64,000 nt of DNA from Planctomycetota bacterium (GTDB lineage Bacteria; Planctomycetota; Phycisphaerae; Phycisphaerales; Phycisphaeraceae), in the NCBI GenBank assembly GCA_016350165.1, contig CP066225.1, forward strand, positions 2,790,001-2,854,000. The letters run 5' to 3'. The notes beneath the pieces were generated by a model. The model saw only the letters and a list, made by a program, of their open reading frames with translations, searched no databases and was not told the origin of the DNA. The translations under genes were made by a program, and so were the position numbers. Below are positions 18,275-26,049 of the stretch, piece after piece. Every line of letters begins with the position of its first letter. Positions within the stretch are counted from its first letter, which is position 1.

Positions 18275-20128
18275 ATGATTTTGATTGCTGGTTTGATTGT
18301 TTTAGGTTTGCTTGCGGTGGTGGGGCTTGTTTTGTTTGTGAAGGGTCATCGTGGTGTGAAGGTGGATGATCATGCGCATTGTGGTGGGTGTGGATATGAC
18401 TTGTCGGGGATGAGTAAGGACATGAAGGTTGAAGAGAATAGGGTGGGGGAGGTTTGCGCGGAGTGTGGGGCGGCGCTTGATGGGGGGAAGGGTGCGGTTT
18501 GGAATGGGAAGTGGGAGAAACGTAGTGGGATGTTGATGGGCGGTATGGGATTGATGTTGCCGATGGTTGTGGTGGTTTGTGTATGGGGGTGGAGTTCATC
18601 GCGTGACGTAGATTGGAATCAATATAAGCCTAACCGATGGTTAGTGTGGGAGGTTGTGCATCCGAGGATGAGTGGTGATGTGAAGGCGGTGATGAATGAG
18701 ATATTGCAGCGGGAAGCTTTGGGGGAGATTGATCTGACGAAGTATGAGGGGCTGGGTGAGTCTATATTGGCTTTAGGTGATGATGAGGGATTGGAATGGG
18801 AGGATGTATGGGGGGATTTGTTGGTGCGGCTGCATGAGCGGGAGGGTTTGAGTGAGCGGGCACGTCAGCAGTGGGTTGCGCTATTGTCACGTGATTGGGG
18901 AATTGTGATGCAGGAAAAGATGGGGCTTGAGAGTTTGGATCAGGTTTTGGTGTGGGTGAAATCGATCAATAATGATCGAGCGGGTGGTGTGAGTATGTCG
19001 AATTCGCCAGGCGGGCGGCCTACTTTTAAGCTTGAGGTTGTGGAGATGTCGGTTGATGGTGAAGTGATTGGCGTGTTGGAAGGTTTGGAGTTGAGCCGAT
19101 CACCGATGAGGCCGGATTATTGCCATGTGAAACTTGAAGGTTGGGAGCAAACGCATGATGAATTGAAAGATATTTATTTGCGAAGGGGAGAAGAGGCTAA
19201 TCATGAGTTAGAAGTAAGGTTGTCGGTGAAAATGTTTGATGGTGAGCAGGGATTGGATTTTGAAGATGAGGTTGTGCTGAGGAGCGGGGAATTTAGGTTG
19301 TTGGATGGGGTAGTTGGTTCGAAGTTAGTGAAGGATGAGGGGAAGCGTGATGCGGTGAAGCGAGAGGTGATGCCTTGCAGTTTGGGTGCGGTGGAGACAA
19401 GTGGGCAGTTCATTAATAATTCTGAGTATATTGTGACGCCATATACGAAGCATTTGATGGATCAGGTTGAGGGGCGCGCGTTTGTTGAGCCAGATAATAC
19501 GACTTGGGATGGATCGCGCTCGAGATTTGAAACAATCAATGCGCATGTTGTTTATGTTTGGGAGCAGGAAACGAAGGAAACACAGTTGTATTTTTCGCAG
19601 TTTATAGGTTTTAAGGGAGTGGGGATGCCGTTTTGCTATAAGCCTATCATACGGATAGATGGGGAAGAATATGAGCAGAGCGGGCGAGTAACAGGGGAAG
19701 GCAGTATCCATACTTATGAATGGGTACGTAAAGAGTATGCCAAGAATGCTGCTGTGGTTTGGAAGGATGAACCGATGCGGTTGCCTCGGGAGGTGATGGC
19801 GAAGCATGGGATGCGCGGGATGCGAGCGGATTTGATCTTGCGAGCTGATCCGGTGTATGCATATAACGCAGAGCATATGGATGAGATTGTGGGTGGTGAT
19901 GTTGTTTATGAAGATGTGCTGCTGCTGTTTGTGAGAGAGCAGGAGATGCGTGATGCGAAGATGTATGGCACGCGTGGTTATGGAACGCGAGGTGAGGAGA
20001 CGGATGGGTTTATTTCTGAGCGGGTGAAGCGGCTATTGGTGAAAGAAGATGAGTTTGAGAGTGTGGCGGTGCTTGAGGCGTATGTGGATGGGAAGCGTAA
20101 GGATCGAGGTGATGTTTCGGAGGATTGA
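18275..20128 (+). CDS. Zinc-ribbon membrane protein, tandem paralog D
   Basis: A 617-residue long-form paralog. TM1 is residues 1-23. The zinc ribbon has C36/C39 (CGGCGYDLSG) and C61/C64 (CAECG), and TM2 is about 85-108. NQYKPNRWLVWEVVHP follows, then the helical WGDLLVRLHEREGLSERARQQW element, TPYTKHL, EYEQSGRV and DLILRADPVYAYNAEHMDEI. The ATG at 18275 matches the start of paralog C; an in-frame TTG at 18254 would add seven residues. Two CTAAY-N5-RTTAG sites lie inside. Function unknown. Confidence 0.74.
   Translation: MILIAGLIVLGLLAVVGLVLFVKGHRGVKVDDHAHCGGCGYDLSGMSKDMKVEENRVGEVCAECGAALDGGKGAVWNGKWEKRSGMLMGGMGLMLPMVVVVCVWGWSSSRDVDWNQYKPNRWLVWEVVHPRMSGDVKAVMNEILQREALGEIDLTKYEGLGESILALGDDEGLEWEDVWGDLLVRLHEREGLSERARQQWVALLSRDWGIVMQEKMGLESLDQVLVWVKSINNDRAGGVSMSNSPGGRPTFKLEVVEMSVDGEVIGVLEGLELSRSPMRPDYCHVKLEGWEQTHDELKDIYLRRGEEANHELEVRLSVKMFDGEQGLDFEDEVVLRSGEFRLLDGVVGSKLVKDEGKRDAVKREVMPCSLGAVETSGQFINNSEYIVTPYTKHLMDQVEGRAFVEPDNTTWDGSRSRFETINAHVVYVWEQETKETQLYFSQFIGFKGVGMPFCYKPIIRIDGEEYEQSGRVTGEGSIHTYEWVRKEYAKNAAVVWKDEPMRLPREVMAKHGMRGMRADLILRADPVYAYNAEHMDEIVGGDVVYEDVLLLFVREQEMRDAKMYGTRGYGTRGEETDGFISERVKRLLVKEDEFESVAVLEAYVDGKRKDRGDVSED
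18630..18644. repeat. CTAAY-N5-RTTAG palindrome, site 9 (in coding sequence)
   Basis: CTAACCGATGGTTAG, in the PNRWLV codons of paralog D. Confidence 0.6.
19197..19211. repeat. CTAAY-N5-RTTAG palindrome, site 10 (in coding sequence)
   Basis: CTAATCATGAGTTAG, in the ANHELE codons of paralog D. Confidence 0.6.
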
Positions 20129-20159
20129 TGGGTAAGCAAGGGATGAAGGCAGGGCTGAT

Positions 20160-21353
20160 ATGGTGTATCTATATATAGATAAGATTTTGATTCTGATTGC
20201 AGGTGGGATGTTGTTGCTGCTGGTTGGGCTGCGCGGCAGAAGGGTGGACGATCACGTGCTTTGTGGTGCGTGTGGGTATGACTTGTCGGGGTGTAAAGTA
20301 GAGATGAATGATGCAGAAAAGCGGGCGGGGCAGCAGTGTCCGGAGTGTGGGAAATGGTTTACGAAGAAGCAGCGTGAGGTGAAGGTTGGGAACCATGTGA
20401 AAAGGACGTGGATGATCTGGTGTGGGAGTGTGATGGTGGGATGCGGCTTGTTGTTTGGCGCTTACGTGGTGAATGGCGTTCAGTTGCGGCAGTGGAAGAG
20501 TAATGGGGTGCTGATCTGGGAGATGAGTCATCCTGGTGTGAGCGTGAATTCTGGCCAGGTGGGTGCGGAGCTGGTGGCGCGGATGTGGCGGGGGGATTTG
20601 AATGCAGATGAACTTGAGGAGCTAAAAGAGATTGTATTTGTTGATGGGCTGGAGGATGAAGGGGGTGTGTGGAAGCAGGGGATGCGGATTTTGTTTGATG
20701 CGTTGTGGGAGAGCACATTAACGGCGGAGGAGATGGAGTCGGCAGCGGAGCGGATTTTGGTGAGAGCGGAGCGGGAGGAGATGCTTTGGGAATCATGTTG
20801 GGCGGATTTGCTGATGGGGTTGCATGAAAAGGGGCGACTGAGTGAAGGCCAGAAGCGGCGGTGGGTGGAGATTATGGCAAAGGATTGGGAGGTTGTGCTT
20901 GTGACGGGGCGTGAGGAAGTGAGGATTGAAAGGGTGGGTGAGTTGTGGGTGGTGGAAGGTGATCCGGGGCTGGTGATGATCGATTTTGGATGGACAGGAG
21001 TGAATTTTACTCATGGTTGGAATGCGGGGAATATGAAATTGAGGTTTGTGGAGATGGAAGTGCGGGTGAAGGAGTTATGGGTGAATGGTGAGATGGTGGA
21101 GAGGGTTGATGAGGATGAGGTGTATTCGGAGCGCGCTGGGCCGAATTATAAGGAGGCGACGAATCTGGGGTTGGTGAGTGAGGAGATTAGAAGTGTGATG
21201 ATGGAGGATGTGAATAAGGGTGAAGGAGTTGAGTTGGGTGTTGTTGTTGAGGTGAAACTATTTGCAGGGGATGAGAAGCTGGAGATTGTGAAACGTGCAG
21301 CGTTGGAGCCAACGTCTGTCGTGCTTCAGGAGAAGGGTGAAGCTGAGGAGTGA
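20160..21353 (+). CDS. Zinc-ribbon membrane protein, tandem paralog E (short)
   Basis: A 397-residue paralog. TM1 is residues 5-24. The zinc ribbon has C35/C38 (CGACGYDLSG) and C60/C63 (CPECG), and TM2 is about 80-100. RQWKSNGVLIWEMSHPGVS follows. The helical element occurs twice in tandem (WKQGMRILFDALWESTLTAEEM and WADLLMGLHEKGRLSEGQKRRW), so this copy carries an internal duplication. Like paralog B it stops before the PFTLKG and DVILRP blocks. It starts 31 bases after paralog D and is the last gene of the array. Function unknown. Confidence 0.72.
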   Translation: MVYLYIDKILILIAGGMLLLLVGLRGRRVDDHVLCGACGYDLSGCKVEMNDAEKRAGQQCPECGKWFTKKQREVKVGNHVKRTWMIWCGSVMVGCGLLFGAYVVNGVQLRQWKSNGVLIWEMSHPGVSVNSGQVGAELVARMWRGDLNADELEELKEIVFVDGLEDEGGVWKQGMRILFDALWESTLTAEEMESAAERILVRAEREEMLWESCWADLLMGLHEKGRLSEGQKRRWVEIMAKDWEVVLVTGREEVRIERVGELWVVEGDPGLVMIDFGWTGVNFTHGWNAGNMKLRFVEMEVRVKELWVNGEMVERVDEDEVYSERAGPNYKEATNLGLVSEEIRSVMMEDVNKGEGVELGVVVEVKLFAGDEKLEIVKRAALEPTSVVLQEKGEAEE

Positions 21354-22008
21354 GTGTATAACTTGTCGTGTTAGTCGTTTAAAGGGTGGGTTGCGGAATT
21401 AAGTGGTATTGAATGGCTTATTATTCGCTGTGTGTGATGAATTGAGGGTGTTAGGGAAGAGATTTATTGTGTAAGTCTTTGAAATATTCTGTATAATAGT
21501 AGTTAATCTTATATCACTCTTTCAGTGCATATGAATGATCTGGCTAATCGGTCCGTTTGGGGTAAAGCGGGCGGTGAGATGGTGCAGATGTGATTGATGC
21601 ATAACAGGTGGAGTGGTGTTCAGTGGGTCTTGTAGCGATCGGTGTTTGGATTGCCTGTAGAGGTTTAATCGAACACACATTGGCTTGAGTTGTATGGGTG
21701 TGCCGTTCTATTGGTTGCTGGTATTTTGCTGGCGGCTGATGGTGAGGTGATACCTTTGTCGCTTCATTTATTGAGCTTGAGGGATTGTTTTACAGATTCT
21801 TTTGGCGTGTGAAGCGGTAAGAAGAAGTAGTGACTATGGCTGCATCTGTGAAATGTGTAGGACAGATGCTTGAGCGTCGTAAGACAAGGCCCGGACCCGG
21901 TCCCGGAAGTTGAGAAGCTTGCATGGCTGCGAGTTTTTCGGTGGGTTGTTGGATGGCTAATCAAGAGTTAGTTGTTTGGCAAGCAGGTCCATTTTGAAAT
22001 TCAGGTGA
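21354..22008. other. Intergenic region before the symporter gene
   Basis: About 650 bases without a credible gene. It contains a good -10 box TATAAT at 21492 without a clear -35, a GGACC-C-GGTCC palindrome near 21895, and a CTAAY-N5-RTTAG site just before the symporter. No RNA class was recognised. Confidence 0.35.
21957..21971. repeat. CTAAY-N5-RTTAG palindrome, site 11
   Basis: CTAATCAAGAGTTAG, 37 bases before the symporter start. Confidence 0.6.
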
Positions 22009-24297
22009 TTGCCCGTGAACATTGTTATAGGGAATATGTACCTCTTGGACTGGATATTGGTCGGCATTTTGCTGGTCGGTATCATTGGGTTGGCGTATTA
22101 CACGAAGCGGTATACGAAGAGTGTGGCGGACTTCTTGGCGGCGAACCGTTGTGCGGGTCGTTACTTGCTGGCGGTATCTGAGGGGATGGCTGGTCTTGGC
22201 GCGATTTCAGTTATCGCACAGTTCCAGATGTTCTACAACGCTGGCTTTACGGCGACATTCTGGTCGTTAGCGTCGGCACCTATCTATATTATGATCACGC
22301 TGTCGGGGTATGTGATTTATAGATATCGTGAAACGCGTGCGATGACGTTGGCTCAGTATTTTGAGATGCGTTACAGCAAGGGCGTTCGTATTTATGCGGG
22401 TATTCTGGCTTGGGTTGCGGGTATCGTGAACTTCGGCATCTTCCCGGCAGTGGGTGCACGTTTCTTTATCTACTTCTGCGGCATCCCGCGTTATATTCTT
22501 GGTGATGCTGATCAGGGTGGTGGCTACATCGTTGCAACAAGTACAAAAGTAACTCACTATCTGGCGAGCGGCGAGGTTACGACATACGTTGGTGAAGCAC
22601 TTTCAAAAGTTGATTTGCAAGCACTCAGTTTCCATTTCTTGTTTGCACAGATTGACCTGACCTATATTGCAATCATGATCGGCTTGCTGGCTGTTTCACT
22701 GTTCTTTGTATTCATGGGCGGACAGATTGCTGTGATGGTGACCGACTTTGTGCAGGGTACATTCACATACATTGTCATGCTCGCGATTATCGGCTTCATC
22801 TTCTACAAGCTTTCATGGAGTGATATCACGACGACGCTGATTGAAGAAGCACCTGAAAAACAGAGCATGTTGAATCCGTTTGATACGGAGAAGACGGCAG
22901 GCTTTAATCCGTGGTTCTACTTCATCAGTATCTTCGGTATGCTTATCACCTACATGAGTTGGCAGGGCAGTGCGGCTTACAACAGTAGTGCTAAGAATGC
23001 TCACGAAGCAAGGATGTCGAAGATTCTTGGTTCGTGGCGTGCAATGATCACGACGATGGCGATCATGTTGCTGCCGATTGGTGTGTGGGTGTTAATGCGT
23101 TTTGGTACTTCAGATGCGGATGCATTAGCAGCGAACGTTGACAGTACGTTAGCGATGGTTGGTAACGAAAGTATTCAGAATCAGATGCGCGTACCTTTGG
23201 CTTTGACGCAAGTTTTGCCGATTGGCATCACGGGTATGTTCTGTGCGGTCATGCTTTTTGCTTTTATCTCGACACACGATACTTACTTGCATAGTTGGGG
23301 TAGTATCTTTATTCAGGACGTAATCCTGCCATTCCGTAAGAAACCATTTACGCCTAAACAGCATATTTGGTTGTTACGTTTTTCAATCCTGTTTGTCGCA
23401 TTCTTTATTTTCCTGTTTAGTCTTTTCTTCCAGCAGAGTCAGTATATTTTGATGTTCTTTGCGATTACCGGCGCGATTTATGCTGGTGGCGCGGGGCCGA
23501 TCATTATCTTTGGCCTTTACTGGAAACGTGGTAGTGTTAAAGCTGCTTGGGCATCACTCACGATTGGTTGGGCAACTGCAATTACAGGCATGATCCTGCA
23601 GAATGGCTGGGAAAGCTGGTGGCATCCATTCTTAACTAATTATGCACCAGGTGTTCTTAGTGGGTTGGATTCACTGTTCGCTTTGATTCGAGAAAACGTG
23701 TGGGGTATCAACTGGGAAATCACACCTAAAAAATTCCCGATTGATGGACAGTGGTTCTTCTTCTTCTCAATTATTCTTTCGCTTACAACCTATATCACGC
23801 TTTCGCTGATGGATGCATACATCTTTGGTAAGCCTGCTCATAACATGAAACAGCTCCTTCACCGCGGTGAATACCGCATCGAAGATGATCATTCATCGAA
23901 AGAAGCACCTCCAAGTGGCTGGCGTGCGATCCTTCCAAGTTCAGAATTTACTTGGCGTGATAAGCTTGTTTACTGGGGTAACTTCGCTTGGGTTATGATT
24001 TGGTTTGCAGTCTTCCTGTTCGTCATCATCTCCAACTTCGTTATTGATAATAAATTCAGCGATGAAAACTGGGGGATGTTCTGGGCGATCCAGGTTGGCG
24101 CATCGATTCTTCTCTGTATCTTCACCGTTATCTGGTTCCTCATCGGTGGCGTGCGTGATATGATCGAAATGTTCAAGACGCTCTCAACTGCTAAACGCGA
24201 CGCTATGGACAACGGTATGGTTCACGATGGTCACAGCCTTGTTGATGATGAACTTGTTGAACATGCTGAGGAAGTTGAAGAAGCTACTAACGCCTAA
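22009..24297 (+). CDS. Sodium:solute symporter family transporter
   Basis: A 762-residue inner-membrane transporter of the SSS family, driving uptake of a small solute (sugar, amino acid or organic acid) with Na+. The N-terminal pattern YTKRYTKSVADFLAANRCAGRYLLAVSEGMAG and the RETRAMTLAQYFEMRYSKGVRIYAG block are typical. There are about 13-14 transmembrane segments with a long C-terminal extension. Substrate cannot be read. Start is uncertain: TTG at 22009, GTG at 22015 (better placed after AGGTGA) or ATG at 22036. The next gene encodes a secreted carbohydrate-binding-like protein, so a sugar-related substrate is possible. Confidence 0.85.
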   Translation: MPVNIVIGNMYLLDWILVGILLVGIIGLAYYTKRYTKSVADFLAANRCAGRYLLAVSEGMAGLGAISVIAQFQMFYNAGFTATFWSLASAPIYIMITLSGYVIYRYRETRAMTLAQYFEMRYSKGVRIYAGILAWVAGIVNFGIFPAVGARFFIYFCGIPRYILGDADQGGGYIVATSTKVTHYLASGEVTTYVGEALSKVDLQALSFHFLFAQIDLTYIAIMIGLLAVSLFFVFMGGQIAVMVTDFVQGTFTYIVMLAIIGFIFYKLSWSDITTTLIEEAPEKQSMLNPFDTEKTAGFNPWFYFISIFGMLITYMSWQGSAAYNSSAKNAHEARMSKILGSWRAMITTMAIMLLPIGVWVLMRFGTSDADALAANVDSTLAMVGNESIQNQMRVPLALTQVLPIGITGMFCAVMLFAFISTHDTYLHSWGSIFIQDVILPFRKKPFTPKQHIWLLRFSILFVAFFIFLFSLFFQQSQYILMFFAITGAIYAGGAGPIIIFGLYWKRGSVKAAWASLTIGWATAITGMILQNGWESWWHPFLTNYAPGVLSGLDSLFALIRENVWGINWEITPKKFPIDGQWFFFFSIILSLTTYITLSLMDAYIFGKPAHNMKQLLHRGEYRIEDDHSSKEAPPSGWRAILPSSEFTWRDKLVYWGNFAWVMIWFAVFLFVIISNFVIDNKFSDENWGMFWAIQVGASILLCIFTVIWFLIGGVRDMIEMFKTLSTAKRDAMDNGMVHDGHSLVDDELVEHAEEVEEATNA

Positions 24298-24367
24298 TCA
24301 TTAAATAAATATTCAGTCTGCTTGCAGTTAACGCTGTGAGCAGATTTTTAGGGTGAGGGATGATTGA

Positions 24368-24382
24368 CTAATCGACAGTTAG
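24368..24382. repeat. CTAAY-N5-RTTAG palindrome, site 12
   Basis: CTAATCGACAGTTAG; its right edge overlaps the AGGAG ribosome-binding site of the CBM9-like gene. Confidence 0.6.
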
Positions 24383-24393
24383 GAGTCATCAGG

Positions 24394-25167
24394 ATGAAAT
24401 CGAAAATGACGGGATTACTAGGTGCAGGCCTTGTGCTGGGTGGTTTTGCAATGAGTACTGTTTTTGCAGAACATGAGAAAGTTGAAGTCCAGCCTCGCGA
24501 CACTCTTGTCGAGGGTTTTTACGCTTTCTATACCAGTGAAGAAATGAAAATGGACGGCGATCTTAACGAAGATGTTTGGAAATTCGCTGACACTGTTCCA
24601 ATCAAATACATCTTCAGGCCAGAAAACTTTGAAGACGATATCAGCAAAACGACTGCGAAGATTGTCTGGAACGATGAATATCTCTTCGTTGCACTCGAAT
24701 GTGCAGACAAGGACATCAAGTCTTTCAGCACCAAGCATGACGACACACTTTGGGACGGCGACGTTGCAGAATTCTTCATCAAACCAACTGATGAAGCAGG
24801 TCGTTACACAGAAATCGTCATTGCTCCAAACGGCACACATTACGATGGTGCATACGATGCACGTTGGAAGGGTGGCGAGTCAGGCGGACGCGATTGGGAA
24901 AGCGAAGTTGTCATCGGCACCAAGATTGATGGCACTGACAATGATTCATCCGACGACGACACCGGCTACGTTGTTGAGTTCAAAGTGAAACTCGACAAGA
25001 TCACCAATAATAAGCCTGCTGTCGAAGGCGACGTTTGGCGATTCGGTGCATTCCGTTATGACTACGCCAAGCAATGGGAAGAACCGCTGCTGCTCATGAA
25101 CATCCCAGAATCCAAAGCTGGCTTCCATTATCACGAAGGTTACCTGCCTCTTCGCTTCGTCAAATGA
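24394..25167 (+). CDS. Secreted CBM9-like carbohydrate-binding domain protein
   Basis: A 257-residue exported protein. It has a signal peptide (residues 1-25, ending STVFA), then a single beta-sandwich domain with the DGDLNEDVWKFAD opening, KIVWNDEYLFVALEC and WDGDVAEFFI blocks seen in family-9 carbohydrate-binding modules and related sugar-binding domains. No catalytic domain is attached. The ATG at 24394 has AGGAG 8 bases upstream. It follows the SSS symporter and may capture or sense a ligand at the cell surface (inferred). A hairpin terminator follows. Confidence 0.75.
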   Translation: MKSKMTGLLGAGLVLGGFAMSTVFAEHEKVEVQPRDTLVEGFYAFYTSEEMKMDGDLNEDVWKFADTVPIKYIFRPENFEDDISKTTAKIVWNDEYLFVALECADKDIKSFSTKHDDTLWDGDVAEFFIKPTDEAGRYTEIVIAPNGTHYDGAYDARWKGGESGGRDWESEVVIGTKIDGTDNDSSDDDTGYVVEFKVKLDKITNNKPAVEGDVWRFGAFRYDYAKQWEEPLLLMNIPESKAGFHYHEGYLPLRFVK

Positions 25168-25203
25168 TCACATTATCCATGTGATGCCAAATAGATCTAA
25201 ACC

Positions 25204-25236
25204 AACACCTGCGACTCACATCGTGGGTGTTTTTTA
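25204..25236 (+). terminator. Rho-independent terminator
   Basis: AACACC pairs with GGTGTT, with weaker inner pairs (GCGA/TCGT), followed by a run of six T. Confidence 0.65.
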
Positions 25237-26049
25237 TGAGCATTGTTAGCATGGCCTATATTTGATGTGAACTAGCCGGGGAAAAGTGGAATCAAACAAG
25301 AAACTGATAACAAGAGTAAAAAGATTTTTATATTACGCCCATACATGTTAGAGACGTTGTAAAGAGATATGACAATCTTTTATTCCACTGTTAGTGCGAA
25401 TTAGCACCCATGCCCCTGATTGCACCTCCCGCCCCTTATCTAATTAGTACCTCGCAGGTGCGAGTAAGTGCTTAATTAGCAAAGTGATAACCCTAGATAT
25501 TGGGCTTCCGATCATGTATCTTGAGCAGTGTAGATGCTTTGTTTTATGGTTGAATGCCAGCCATAAGATATTATCATCTTGAGATTAATGAATCTGGAGT
25601 GGTATATTTCGTAAGGATTCATTTGGTGTTGTCAGACGTGTTGACCAAAGGTCAGCCGAGGATCGTGCCAGTAAGCAACATTGCCGCACATGAGGAGTCG
25701 TGCAGCGGTCGAGCGAGTTGGCGAGAAATCATGAGAAACGCTGCTTGTGTTAGCAATTTCATGTTTGGATTCAGCTTCAAGTTTTTACATATTTAGTTGA
25801 GTAAGCAGCTGCCTTTGCTGCAAGTTATTCTTGCACACTTTATGCAGCCGTTGATTAGACCATTCTTCCGGATTTAGTTTTAGCTGAACCAGTCACGATC
25901 GTTGGTGTCTTTAGTTTTGGTTTACATGTTGCAGACAGAAGAGTATTAACGTGCTGACGGGCAGTGCTGTCGGTGGACGTTTTTGATACGAAGGTTGATT
26001 CGGCGCCCATGTTTCGGATCACCAACGCGAAGAAACAGGAACGGTTGTT
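25237..26049. other. Long gene-free region before the cbb3 operon
   Basis: About 810 bases. It holds a strong 40-nt hairpin at 25440-25479 and a second hairpin TGCAAG-TTATT-CTTGCA at 25819-25835. A frame at 25554-25796 stays open but its translation shows no protein character. No FNR-type TTGAT-N4-ATCAA box was seen. It probably contains the cbb3 promoter and a long leader. Confidence 0.4.
25440..25479. other. Long nested hairpin in non-coding DNA
   Basis: CTAATTA/TAATTAG, then GTAC/GTGC (one wobble, one bulged T), then CTCGCA-GG-TGCGAG form one nearly continuous stem with a 2-base tip and a TAA bulge. There is no T-run, so it is not an ordinary terminator. Confidence 0.5.

Noticed and set aside
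21890-21910. GGACC-C-GGTCC palindrome as a tRNA or terminator element
   Set aside because: No cloverleaf can be drawn around it and no T-run follows.
25554-25796. 80-codon open frame before the cbb3 operon
   Set aside because: No ribosome site, no recognisable motif and weak codon pattern; it overlaps structured non-coding DNA.
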